From positions 60,187,431-60,251,430 of the forward strand of contig NC_133328.1 of assembly GCF_042186555.1 (NCBI RefSeq): a DNA stretch of 64,000 bases, read 5' to 3'. The translations under genes were made by a program, and so were the position numbers. Source of the DNA: Aquarana catesbeiana (Eukaryota; Chordata; Amphibia; Anura; Ranidae). Each line of letters opens with the position of its first letter. The first letter of the stretch is position 1. The notes below the pieces were generated by a model that was not told where the DNA came from, searched no databases, and worked only from the letters and a program-made list of their open reading frames with translations. Positions 42,057 to 52,960 of the stretch are shown one piece after another.

Positions 42057-42110
<54 letters not shown>
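42057..42110. repeat. (AT)n microsatellite
   Basis: About 27 AT dinucleotides, continuing into impure TATATGTATATG and ACATACACGTGTGC to about 42150. Confidence 0.97.
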
Positions 42111-42116
<6 letters not shown>

Positions 42117-42700
42117 GTACATACACGTGTGCATACACACGTACACATGTATGCAAAACCACATGTTCATGCACACTGAGTGTGCATGTAACCCAAATGT
42201 GCCCAAGGTGTACACATAAATATGGCACACACTCCTGCGTGTGTAAGTGCAATAAAGCTGGCCTCATCAGTAGTTTGACAGAAACCATAGGACATTTAGA
42301 AAATTAAAAGAGTAAGTTAAAAAAAAAAAATTGTAAATAAATTAAATATTGGTAGTTACCATATATTGCTGTGATCATAGACCACTATATCTAAACCACT
42401 TAAGCCAGAGTGTGTCCTCTTTTGTGTAATGTAATTGTTATAAAAAATGGAAACATAACTAAAAGTCTCCAGTGTTAAATTTAATAAATGGGAAGGGAAG
42501 TAACTCACTTTGTCTTTTTTTTTTTGCTATAAAATACTTGAATTAATGAGGAACTTTTGAAGTTTATTTAATATTGTTTTGCTTGACCATCTGATAATAC
42601 CCAAATATATTCAAATACCCAAATATATTGGGAGGGGTGTTGACGTCACGCCACCGTTTTCTTGTTTGTTTGTTTTCCATGGGGAAGTGTTTTAAATTCT

Positions 42701-42870
42701 TGTTAGAGAAGGGTTTGGGACTGAACATCCCGTGGGACTTTAAATGAAACCATGACATGATGCGGTCATGTGTTTCCATCCCTGTACTAGTCTAAGAAAA
42801 AAGGAGCAACAAGGGTGGGACTTTAAATGAAATGCGTGAATGCTCAGAAACTAAACCGATGAACAACTAG
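42701..42870. repeat. Direct repeat, left copy
   Basis: TGTTAGAGAAGGGTTTGGGA, CTGAACATCCCGTGGGACTT and the following sequence recur in the same orientation at 44361-44522. The right half (AAAAGGAGCAACAAGGGTGG) is also the outer part of the inverted arms, so the element mixes direct and inverted terminal repeats. Confidence 0.9.
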
Positions 42871-43120
42871 GAAAATGTATTTAATTCCTAAAAATATAAC
42901 ATGCATATAATAAAAATATATCAATCATAAATGGAAAGAAATATTGGCAATAATAGCAGCAATTATACATGATTATATGAATACAACAATTTTCCATGGT
43001 ACACCAATTGGATATAAATACACAACCATATAATATAGGGTATTGTCTACAAAATAAGCCTCCAAAAAATTCCAAATAAAAAAGTAGAATCGCATGACGC
43101 TGGTGAAAAACGCGACAATG

Positions 43121-43167
43121 GTAGCTCTACGCGTTTCGAGGCTGTTGTGCCACTCATCAGGAGCAAG
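43121..43167 (-). ncRNA. Hammerhead-ribozyme-like motif, canonical core
   Basis: Minus strand: helix I GCTC, exact CTGATGA, helix II GTGGC-ACAACA-GCCTC (four pairs, one U-U), exact GAAA, CGCG with U, cleavage residue A, helix I' GAGC. Unlike most relatives here there is no extra base before helix II, so every core residue fits the consensus. The strongest hammerhead candidate in the window. Confidence 0.8.
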
Positions 43168-44241
43168 CGCGTGTCTTATCTAGGATAGGAGATATAAAAA
43201 ATTGGTCTAGTGAATATATACATGAAACAGAGGTGGGGTAATTAAAGAGCTCCACACAAAGTGCATGCTTACGCATTGTGATTTGTAGGATGGTGGCCGA
43301 AGGCCATACACCGCTCGACAATCGGAGACGCCACCCCCCGGGAGCTGAGGTGGATGGATCTGCGGGGCAACCCACAAGGCACCATCCAAGGTAGGCATGT
43401 TCCCCCGAGGCAAAACCTAAGGTGAAAAGTGAGGGTTGAAAATAAAGATACGACCATACCATAGAAGTAAAGGGCGGTGTGTGAGTGAGAATGCAAAATT
43501 GATACTGCCCGAAAGAAGGAAAATATGTTACCATGTTAGGGATGAAGGAGAAATCTGGATTGAAACACTGGAAAGAAAGTGCTGAGGAGAAGAAAAAGAC
43601 TGAGTGCCCAGGAGTAGAGATGCAAAGAAAGGAGGAACGAGTAAAGCATGAGAGGACATGGAAATGACGATACCTGGTGTGCGAGGTGGAGCAATGTGGA
43701 GGAAGAAAAGCAGTAGCAATCCCCAAACAAACATGGCATCCAGTGGAGTGAAAGCCTCGAGAGCCAGCACCGCCAAGGCTACGCCCATATAGGCGCCACC
43801 ACGGGGACCGCCCACCAACGTCACGCCGCAAACACATGGGAGGGGCGAGCGGCAATGCCGATCGGGCACTGAACGCCCGACCCGCCGACGCCAACGCCCC
43901 ATCCCTGTAGTGTGCGGGAAGGACACCATCCAATCGGACGTGTAAGCATCCAGGGGGGCGCGCACGTCCGATGGGGAGTGCGTGACGCTGACGCGCAGTG
44001 GCGGCAAATACACCCCCCCCAAGGGGGAGGGGCCGAGAGGCGCGTCACAGCTCCCGGAGGGGGAAACCCAAAGCAGTCGGCGGTGTATTATGCCAATGGA
44101 GCCACCACCAAAACAAACAAACCATTGACATGACTAGTATCAAAATTAGATTGCAAATAAGATTAAAATCCAAAATAGAGATGGCTTAATTAGGATAGTA
44201 AGATCGAGCAATTAAATAAGGGGAGGCAAATGAAAAAAAAA

Positions 44242-44245
<4 letters not shown>

Positions 44246-44290
<45 letters not shown>
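44246..44290. repeat. (TA)n microsatellite
   Basis: About 22 uninterrupted TA dinucleotides inside the spacer of the foldback element. Confidence 0.97.
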
Positions 44291-44294
<4 letters not shown>

Positions 44295-44654
44295 ATCACA
44301 ACAGGTGTGATGAAGTTAAATGACAGAGCAATTTCACGCATTTCCATCCCTATGCATTAATGTTAGAGAAGGGTTTGGGACTGAACATCCCGTGGGACTT
44401 TAAATGAAACCATGACCTGATGCGGTTTCCATCCCTGTACTAGTCCAAGAAAAAAGGAGCAACCAGGGTGGGACTTTAAATGAAATGCGTGAATGCCCAG
44501 AAACAAAACCGATGAACAACTTCAGCCACCATCTTACAAACCACAATGCGTAAGCATGCACTTTGTGTGGGGCTCTTTCATTACCCCACCTCTGTTTCAT
44601 GTATATATTTACTAGACCAATTTTTTATATCTCCTATCCTAGTTAAGACACACG

Positions 44655-44701
44655 CTTGCTCCTGACGAGTGGCACAACAGCCACAAAATGCGTAGGGCTA
44701 C
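44655..44701 (+). ncRNA. Hammerhead-like motif, right arm copy, decayed
   Basis: CTTGCTC / CTGACGA / GTGGC-ACAACA-GCCAC / AAAA / TGCGTA / GGGC. Helix II is now perfect, but GAAA has become AAAA and CGCG has become TGCG. It has lost core residues that the left-arm copy keeps. Confidence 0.6.
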
Positions 44702-45025
44702 CATTGTCGCGTTTTTTCACCAGCGTCAATTCTACTTTTTTATTTGGAATTTTTTCAAGGCTTATTTTGTAGACAATACCCTATATTATATGGTTGTGAT
44801 TTATATACAATTGGTGTACCATGAAAAATTGTTGTACTCATATAATCATGTAAAATTGCTGCTATTATTGCCAATATTTCTTTCCATTTATGATTGATAT
44901 ATTTTTATTATATGCATGTTATATTTTTATGAATTGAATACATTTTCCTAGTTGTTCATCGGTTTCGTTTCTGGGCATTCACGCATTTCATTTAAAGTCC
45001 CACCCTTGTTGCTCCTTTTTTCTTG

Positions 45026-45470
45026 TGTTTTAAATTCTTATGCTGGCAGCTTTATCAATAAAATACTGCACCCATATATACTTATCTCTGGGCTCTGTGT
45101 AGTAAGCTTTTTTGTATAGGACCTCGCTCTGGTAACTTGAGGCTGGATTGTAGAGGTGGACCCCACGGATATACGGGATAGGCTATTATACATGCTAATG
45201 TATATTGGCTGTCTGGTGAGTGCATAAAGTTGGAGGATTATTCCACTGGTGGCAGAGTGGAAGTGCTTTTTCTGCACTTGGAGACACCAATTCACAGTAT
45301 TCTGAGAAGATTTGTGATGAATATACAGATTATGGGACATTTATTTTTTACACAAGCACGTTTTTTTGGCTCACACCTAATTGTTTTATACATATGTTTG
45401 TGCACTGTGTTTAGCATTCATCAGCAGATTAATAGTGCAGTCATTGCCATGGCCATTCACACTGCTAAAT
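45026..45470 (+). other. Right flank of the foldback element, possible retroelement tail
   Basis: Starts TTTTAAATTCTTATGCTGGC with AATAAAATACTGCACCC. No gene. It may be the unpaired tail of the 42791-45025 element, comparable to the tail of PLE2, but no target duplication was found. Confidence 0.35.
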
Positions 45471-45519
45471 GGCAACACTTTTTTTGTTTTGTATTTTTTT
45501 TCTAAATACCTTTGTTTCA

Positions 45520-45900
45520 ATTTTTTCCTGCAGCACTTCCGGCTCTGGCTGCCAAGGCGATTACGTCACAAGGCGATTCCCATGGACTCCTCTATCTTAG
45601 GAGTCCATGGGAATTGCCTAATACTGAAATCTCAAGTGATTTCCTACTGGGATGTCCTGTGACAGGTTGCCATAACAATGGGACGGAAACTTCTGGCGCC
45701 GCCACCATTGCTATGGCAACCTGTCAGGAAAAAACATGACCGCACAGTGGCATTACTGCGCAGGTGCGAGATTGGTAAGTGCATGCTGGGTAGCCAGCTA
45801 CACCGAAATGTGGGAATGAAAACAAGCGGGCTTCAACAAACAAAAAAAAAAAAGGATCACATTACTGACAGTATCCTAATTTTACAGTAGAAGTGGTAAC
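45520..45900. repeat. Interspersed repeat, copy 1 of two
   Basis: Shares ordered blocks with 55290-55560: TGCAGCACTTC, AGGAGTCCATGGGAATTGCC (here) versus AGGAGTCCAAGGGAATCACC, TAATACTGAAATCTC, CAGGTTGCCATAACAA, TGCTATGGCAACCTG. It contains a perfect inverted pair, CCCATGGACTCCT and AGGAGTCCATGGG (about 45578-45613). Family unknown. Confidence 0.75.
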
Positions 45901-46099
45901 AATTATGGGGGAGCATTTAGAAAAAAATGTATATGATTTGGGGGACTGGAACTCCGCTTTCATTTTTCCCCTTCCCCTTTTTCCCTTTTGCTGCTTTAAC
46001 AGACTCTACTTTTATGGGAAGGCTTTTCACAAGTTTTTGGGGTGGGTCTGTGGAATGTGTGCCCCTTCAGTCAAAAAACAAGTTGTAGGGCCAGGTACG

Positions 46100-46440
46100 G
46101 ATATAGGATGAGAAGATCTGGCTCAGGTCTGCATTCCAATTCATCTCAAGGGGGTTCAGTTGGGTTGAAGTCAACTATTTATGCAGGCCACTTGAGTTCT
46201 TCCATACCAAACTTATGAAACTACGGTAATTCCTTTTGGATATGGCTTTGTGCACAGGGGCACAGTCATGATGAAATAGAAAAGGGTCTTTCCCAAACTA
46301 GTTGCCACAAGGTTGGAAGCACGCAGTTGTCTAAAATGTCTTTGTATGCTGTAGCATTAACAGTACCCTTTAATAGAAACATATGAGCTAAATTATGTTG
46401 GGGTGTCCACTTCTTAGTCATATAGTATTTGAACACTCAA
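46100..46440 (-). pseudogene. Tc1 transposase fragment, minus strand
   Basis: Minus-strand conceptual text includes GTVNATAYKDILDNCVLPTL, then CPCAQSHIQKE and FGMEELKWPA, VDFNPTEPP and DELECRPEPD, with a stop and frame changes. This is the second half of a Tc1-family transposase: the DDE third residue region NPIEH is changed to NPTEP. No terminal repeats are seen. Confidence 0.8.
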
Positions 46441-47307
46441 GCAAAGAAAATTAAAAGCAACTTACCCATAGCCACACACCAAATTTCTTGCTTCATTTAA
46501 AAGGTGGATCTTGATAGTTTTTAAAGTAAATTTTAAAGCAGAAAACTTTCCAAAAAAATGAGTAAGCTATTTCTTTAGTGGCTTGTCCTATACAAAGTGA
46601 CGCCTGTGGGGATTTGATTTAGTAATTGTGTGCCGGTACTGTTATAGCTCACAATAAAAAGTGCTTTTTATACCAACTGTAGTTCTCCTTTAAGTACCAT
46701 TTGTGCACCACTGGGGTCTTATTCTTATTGTTCAAAGCTGCTGTGACTTCAGGAATGACCTGGATTTTGCACATTGGGGACTTTAATAAATGACCTTCGC
46801 TTTTCTGTCAAGGAACAATGGAAGCAGAAAGCTTTTTTTGAGCTTTTAAAATTACAAGGCTTTTAGACGTGTTTAAAATGGAAAATGTCTACTAGGTTTC
46901 GCTATTTCATTTTACAGTTTCCAAAATAAAATAAAGATGCACAATTTCTGGTAATGCCGCGTTTAATACAAAAGATCAACCTTAGTTAAATTGCAGCATT
47001 TAGTATTAAAATTCAGAGGCAAAAGTTCCTTGAAAACTTGCCATATAATATATATTTTAGAGTTATTATTGCATATACTGTATAATCTGAAGATTAGTTT
47101 GGCCTCTGATTTCACAGTCCATATTTTCATGGTAATATTTCAAAATTTTATTTGATAAAGAATAAACATTGGACAAAAAAATTCACTACTACAACAAATG
47201 TCTACCCATTCAAGCATAGTCAAGAACACTAGTATAACAGTATAGTATAACATAATTAAATACAGTTTAGCTAAATAGTGTGCATCTCTGTTTTTCTGGA
47301 ATACAAT
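46441..47307. other. Intronic sequence, no feature assigned
   Basis: AT-rich, with no coding signal. GTAGTTCTCCTTTAAG at about 46679 resembles an end of the TTTAAAG...CCAGG element family, but its partner is not evident. Confidence 0.35.
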
Positions 47308-49097
47308 AAAAAACAAATGCAGGTGCCTCTGAGTTAGACAGTAAAGTGTGTATTAATAAAAAAACACATAGTAACTTACAGCTAGGTAAACAAGGAAGGG
47401 TACATCTGTGGGTAAACGCTGTGTGTGGCATCCATCACGCTGGTCAGTAGAAGGTATGCTGTCTCAGCTGTCTCAGCCGCTCTGTGGGCTCTCTTTGGCC
47501 GGCAGGATGGTGGTATGATGGTGGAGAGCTGGAGAAAGGCTTGGAACACTTCCTGGATCACAGTGCTAAAGGGAATGACCTCACAGGCTTGATCGCGACA
47601 TGTTTCTGGGCTGGCGCACCCTGGTGGTGGGAGGAATGCGCGTTCCTTTTTCAAGATTGAAAAAGGAGCGCGCATTCCTCCCACCACCAGGGTGCGCATG
47701 TGAGGTCATCCCCTTTAGCACTGCGATCCAGGAAGTGTTCCAAGCCTTTCTCCAGGTCTCCACCATCATACCATCTTCCTGCCGGCTGGGGGAGCCTACA
47801 GAGTGGCTGAGACAGCATACCTTCTACTGACCAGTGTGATGGATGCCCCACAGAGCGTTTACCCATAGATGTTCTCTTCATTGTTTACCTAGATGTAAGT
47901 TGTACATATATATAAAGTGCAGCGCTGGACAAGGTGAACAAGTTGTTATCAAAATGAATATATACAGTAAAAGTGAAGTGATAAAAAATCAACACTACTT
48001 ACAATAAAGTGTACTTTAAATTACCAAAAAAAATAGTGAAAATGATTCAAAACAGTGAAAAGTCCAAAGAAAATGTGAAAAGTCCAAAAAAAATCCAAAG
48101 TTGATCGCATATATGAAGGGCGTATTAAAGGACCCCAATATAATACTCTAACTGAGATAGAGCTGCCCGTCAATAGGTGTAAGAAAAGTGGAGGCTTACC
48201 AAAAAGCCTGCGACTGCCCTTACTCAGGGGGGTCAATACAGGCTTAGTAGAACTTCACGATCGAACGTAAGCTGATGGTCCTCAACTCTCCTTCCTCCTT
48301 CCCAAAAATGTCCTTAGTGATGGCGGGGAACGCTCCAGACAGTGAAGTAACAGGATCCCTTGAAGGCTCAGGCACTCCAGCAAGTAAACCATGTTAAAGA
48401 AAAGAGAGGAATTCCCATAGTGTAGATTGCAAAAAATAGGTTTATTTAAAAAAATGCTGTATACATGGCTCGTTTGCAAGATAAAAACAGCAGAAATCCA
48501 ATCAGAAATAAAAAAGGCTAGTTCGCCATTTAAAATTGAATCGCGCATGCGCAATACAAGTTCACGCTGTGGGTCACAGGCCTCCACTTTTCTTACACCT
48601 GGTGACGGGCAGCACTATCTCAGTTGGAGTATTATATTGGGATCCTTTAATACGCCCTTCATATATGCGATCAACTTTGGATTTTTTTTTTTTGGACTTT
48701 TCACATTTTCTTTGGACTTTTCACTGTTTTGAATCATTTTCACTATTTTTTTTTGGTAATTTAAAGTACACTTTATTGTATGTAGTGTTGATTTTTTAGC
48801 ACTTCACTTTTACTGTATATATTCATTTTGATAACAACTTGTTCACCTTGTCCAGCGCTGCACTTTATATATATATGTACATATTGCTTCTTGCCCTTAT
48901 ATCGGGGTTATAGTGTCCAGCAGCAGGACCTCCATCACGGTAGAATTTAATAATAACATTTATTGAGTTTTCATAGCACGTGCGCCTAGCGCAATTCTTT
49001 TTTGTATATATTTTTTTTTGCACTAGATGTAAGTTACTATGTGTTTTTATTAATACACATTTTACAGTCTAACTCAGAGGCGCCTGCATTTGTTTTT
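47308..49097. mobile_element. Palindromic element split by a second foldback element
   Basis: Left arm 47308-47650 pairs with 47657-47889 and then, after an insertion, with about 49036-49097 (AAACAAATGCAGGTGCCTCT against GGCGCCTGCATTTGTTT). The apex is GTTCCTTTTTCAAGATTGAA with a 4-base spacer, so the palindrome is nearly perfect at its centre. ACATGTTTCTGGG near 47598 may be the remnant of a GAAACATGT ribozyme half. No coding content. Confidence 0.85.
47902..49023 (+). mobile_element. Foldback element with 12-bp target duplication
   Basis: Flanked by TAGATGTAAGTT at 47890-47901 and 49024-49035. Left arm about 47903-48203, right arm about 48577-48886 (CAGCGCTGGACAAGGTGAAC against GTTCACCTTGTCCAGCGCTG), unique core 48204-48576, then an unpaired tail 48887-49023 ending in CCTAGCGCAATTCTTTTTTG and a T-rich run. 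Same architecture as PLE2 but no enzyme. Target duplication length suits target-primed reverse transcription. Confidence 0.85.
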
Positions 49098-49446
49098 TCT
49101 TGCATATCTTGGAGACCGCTTCTGCTTCCCTGCTAAGGCTGGCCCTGAATCAGTAGACTATTTTTAGGCTGCATAGCAGCCCACTGGCCACTTGGACTTC
49201 AGTACTATAGGATCTGTTTCAGTACCAGCGCCACCTGTATATTTATTTCTTCTGGAATACAATAATGGTGTTCTTGAACTAACTGTACTGTTTATTTCCA
49301 TAATAAACTCTCAAAGAATGCTCTTCAAGAAAATCCAAGAGTAAGGCTTCCTTTGTAATGTTTAATAGGATTTCCCTAATAGCAATGCAAAGTACTAGAT
49401 AAATAGAGGAATGAGCAGATGTATTATGTGGAGGGATCAGAGTGGC
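49098..49446. other. Intronic sequence, no feature seen
   Basis: No coding or repeat landmark recognised apart from TTCTGGAATACAATAA at about 49250, which repeats TTCTGGAATACAATAA at 47295. It may extend the outer palindrome as a direct, not inverted, match. Confidence 0.4.
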
Positions 49447-49448
49447 GG

Positions 49449-50330
49449 CTAAAGTGATACTAAACACACACTGTTTAATTTACATTGCCCCCTTCTATTT
49501 CTGTATGTGGATCATGGGACTGTAATTATTTTATTCAAAAAGAACATCTAAGTAATTTTTTCCTAATCGATATACAGCTGTCACATGACCCCGATCCTTC
49601 CCAGCCTGTCTGCAGGGAAACATAATCAGGAGGAGCTTCTAGTCCTCTGCTGCTGGTCACATGTTCAAAATAAAAAAATAAAACAGCCTTTGGAATGCAG
49701 AGTAAAATAAGTAATTAATATCAATAAACTGTTTTAAATCGGCATACAAATATATATTTGAAATCAAATCTTTATTATTTTGTGGAAATACCATGGTGTG
49801 GGCGGATTCCCGCCAGTCACAGGCTGTGTCATGCTCCTCCAGCCTGTGTCTTAAAATAAATGGGAGGTGAAGCAACCATTAATCTACATTTGATATGCCG
49901 CCCCTATTGTGTTTAGTTGCTTAGTGGGCATGGAGGAGGTGGGAGGGAGCGGGCTGTCATTTACCACTGTGTATTCGCCCACGTGTGACTCTATAGTCAC
50001 ATCGGCTGCTCAGATGTGATAGGAAGGAAATGCTCGGCATAGAAACTCACTGAAAACTGAGCATGTGCAGAGTTGCCACCACAGCTGCAAAATCCCTAGC
50101 TGAATTGTGGACATGAACAGAAAGTGGAGATAGAGAGCAGCAGGATCAACCAGGATTTTTGCAGTTAACAAAAATGAATCTCATAGTGACTGTGTGAGTA
50201 TGAACAGGATAAAATAATATACCATTTTTTTAAAGTTTTTTTTTTAACATTCAAAGTTTATTGAACATCAACAGTAGTATAGAGATGGTTTAAAGTTTTT
50301 TTTATGATGTGCGTTTAGTGACACTTTAAG
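49449..50330. mobile_element. TIR element (CTAAAGTGATACTAAAC family), copy 1
   Basis: Ends CTAAAGTGATACTAAACAC (left) and GTTTAGTGACACTTTAAG (right) are inverted repeats. A second member is at 54166-54676. The interior has no reading frame. A short poly-T-led fragment (about 50239-50287, AACATTCAAAGTTTATTGAA) is bracketed by TTTAAAGTTTTTTTT on both sides, so an L1-type 3' fragment inserted into it. Confidence 0.8.
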
Positions 50331-50749
50331 TAAGAAATGTAAATGAAAACAAAGGGGTAAAAAAAGAGGAAAAAAAAAAAGTGTTGGCGAAGGAGTAGGA
50401 TTGTGTTCATGGACATATTTCATATATAGATATTTATTATTATCCTCTCTGGAGACAACTGTATGTCAGAGAGTACAGTCAAGGACTGAATAGCCATAAG
50501 GACTGAATAGCCAATGGGGCAAAATCACCTAAAAAAGTGAATTCATTACAGTAAAAGTCTGCAGATCAGGCCTACCTCCAAATATAGAAGATGACGTTAA
50601 TAAATTGTTTTTCAAATAGATGTACAGTCCCAATAAATTTAGTAGAAAAAGGAAAGTGGGTGTGGTAGGTAACTGTTTGAAGCCTATTGTACCAGTTGTA
50701 CCAGTTGGTTAGTACTGTGTTCGCAAAATAAAAGTATCCCCCTCAATGG
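50331..50749. other. Intronic sequence, no feature seen
   Basis: A-rich, with a small tandem duplication of AAGGACTGAATAGCCA (50482-50515) and of TGTACCAGT (50688-50706). No gene. Confidence 0.4.
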
Positions 50750-51560
50750 TAAATGTGTGATTAATTCAAACGCACACCAAATGTAAAGTAAATACCAAAA
50801 AAAGTGCCGGGTGCTATTGACCATAAACTAGTGCTGAAAACAAATCCTCCAATACATACATATGCAATACTAAAAATAAATAAAATAAAATGAATATAAA
50901 AAAAATTATATAAGTACAAAATAAAGTGATTTCATAAACATATACTTGATTGAATTGAATAAAAGTACTAAAATATGTTTCCAAAATAATTAATTCAACA
51001 ATATAATAAGTCCATGTGCAGTTTAGTTTGCAAAATAAAGTGACTGGTGCTATAAAGTCTATAGGAAGTTACTGCCAGTGCAGGTAGATAAAGGGGGCAA
51101 TGATATAAACACTGGAGGAAACCAGGATGGTGATGGAGATGTATGTAAGTATGTGTGTGTGTCTTGTTGTCTACTAGTGCAGTTTTTTTTTATTTTTGAC
51201 ACACGTTAACATTAGCATTTTTTGCTAGAAATTACTTTAAACCCCCAAACAATTATATGTTTTCTTACAGTAGAGACCATGGAGAACAAAGTGGTGGCAG
51301 CTGCAATTTTTTATGTTGCATGATATTTGTGCAGCTATTTCTCACTTAGGTAAAACTACACTAAAATTAATTTCATTGCAAACAAACACACTAGTATACG
51401 CAATATTTTTGTAAAATGTAAAAGATGGAGTTGTGTTGAGTAAATAGATACCAAACATGTCAAGGCTTAAATTTGCATGTGTATGTAAAGTCTCAAAAAA
51501 CGATGGTATCCAAAATTGTCCAAAGGAGAAGTTTTAAAAGCCTTTACAGTTTATCAGTTT
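50750..51560. other. Probable non-autonomous retroelement sequence, 5'-type
   Basis: CAAAAAAAGTGCCGGGTGCT and CCATAAACTAGTGCTGAAAA resemble starts of the ribozyme-bearing elements in this window, but no hammerhead motif or ends are visible. Assignment is weak. A CTGTCTCTCAC-type gene signal is absent. Confidence 0.3.
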
Positions 51561-51569
51561 AGAGTTAAC

Positions 51570-52960
51570 TATAAATGGTAACCAAAAAAAAGAAAAAACC
51601 TAGTGCTCAAGGCACTGTAATACCCCTCTGGATTTTATAGACAGACCAGGTAATGTGGCAAAAAATATATATTTTATTATAAACATATAGTAAAATTGCA
51701 AAAGCAAGAGAATAGAATTACATCATAAAAATGTGTATATAACAAATAACAAGTATACTCAAATTAACATTGGTATGAAGCTTGGCTGCCCTGTAAACAA
51801 TGTTGGGCTAGAAAGAACGCATACTACAAATGACGCCTAACATGTTTCGGACCTTCTAGTCCTTCTTCGGAGGCTTATGTCATTTTTTTGAAAGTCATGA
51901 GTATTCTATAATATAAATATGGTAATGCATTAGTAGAGTAATGAATTAGTATAACAATGTTGTAAATAGTAATTTAACAAAAGAAAAATATTTTTTAGTC
52001 AAAACAAGTATGCATCTCTAGACACGTTTGAAAACAACATAACAGCAAAAGAGACTATACTTACAAAAGTGAGCAAATCAACGATAAAAGCAACCAGGGG
52101 GCCAGGGGCTGTATTCCCACAGATTGAGTGCACAACTGAGGTAGGCCCCAGATGGCAACCGGGTAAAGGTAGGCGGGAATGCACAAAGGGGCAAGAGAGC
52201 AAAGAGGCACCTGTCCCAACTGCAAGGATTTCAGGCGCGTACAGTCAAACTCCTGCCAAGATTCTGACCAAAAGGCAATGGAGTCTAGATGTATACTGCA
52301 GTAAAGTGCTGTGTATATTTCTCTGTATATGTATAAGAGGAAAGAAACAAAAAAAGGTATAAAGAAAGAGGTACTCATAGAATGTTGTAAAGATGCAGAT
52401 TGGTAAGTATGTAGACATGGTAGACATAGTTATCTAAGAACTTCACCCCTAGCATAAGTGTGCTAAATAGGGTGGAACAGGTAAAATAAGGTAGATTTAG
52501 GTTTCAAAGAGTGAAAAACACTGTGTGCCACTTACATACCTCTGCCTTGTGTCCTGTAAATGTATCGTCCCGCCACCACCACGGCATCACTGTGGATGTC
52601 TGGGGTGTGGGTTAATATACCCCTGGTGAGGTTGACTGAAGTCAGTTGCACTCAGTGCAATTGAAATCAGCTGGTGGTCAGTGTGACAGATCGTGGCGCT
52701 AAACCAATTGCAACCTCGATCTGTCATGAAGTCCCTCGACGTGATGATGCGTTGCGCAAGCCCGTCACAGGGGGCAGGGTCACGTCCCGCATCACCGCAC
52801 CCCCGACGCGCGTTGTAAATCACCGGTCCAATCCCTGCCCCATCAACTATAAATGATGGTCCTAGACTTAATGCTCTCAAGTTGATGTTTGCGTCAATCC
52901 ATCACATGTGTAGCGCTATACATGTGTGTGCACTCCGCTTCCCATTTGCTTTGGGGTTTG
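51570..52960 (-). mobile_element. Ribozyme-bearing non-autonomous element
   Basis: AT-rich left part with AAAATATATATTTTATTATA (51661-51680), a hammerhead-like motif (51835-51874), then GC-richer sequence with no enzyme frame. The order poly-A/T-rich end, ribozyme and GC-rich body matches 41571-41900 and 33356-34186. Right end uncertain. Confidence 0.5.
51835..51874 (-). ncRNA. Hammerhead-ribozyme-like motif
   Basis: Minus strand: helix I GCCT, core CCGAAGA (second base of CTGAAGA changed), extra A, helix II GGAC-TAGAAG-GTCC, GAAA, CATG with U, cleavage residue U, helix I' AGGC. Helices I and II are perfect. The cleavage residue U and changed core would be expected to weaken activity. Confidence 0.65.

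Larger units (their letters stand above)
42791..45025. mobile_element. Foldback element with hammerhead-like motif in both arms
   Basis: Left arm 42791-43297 and right arm 44524-45025 are reverse complements (for example CAAAGTGCATGCTTACGCAT at 43258 against ATGCGTAAGCATGCACTTTG at 44547). Each arm has a hammerhead motif. The 1.2-kb centre is GC-rich (43300-44110), has a long open frame on the minus strand that matches nothing I know and is probably chance, and ends with (TA)n at 44246-44290. No reverse transcriptase. Confidence 0.88.

Noticed and set aside
43157..43933. 258-residue minus-strand frame in the centre of the foldback element
   Set aside because: GC-rich composition explains its length; it runs from the spacer into the ribozyme-bearing arm and shows no recognisable domain.
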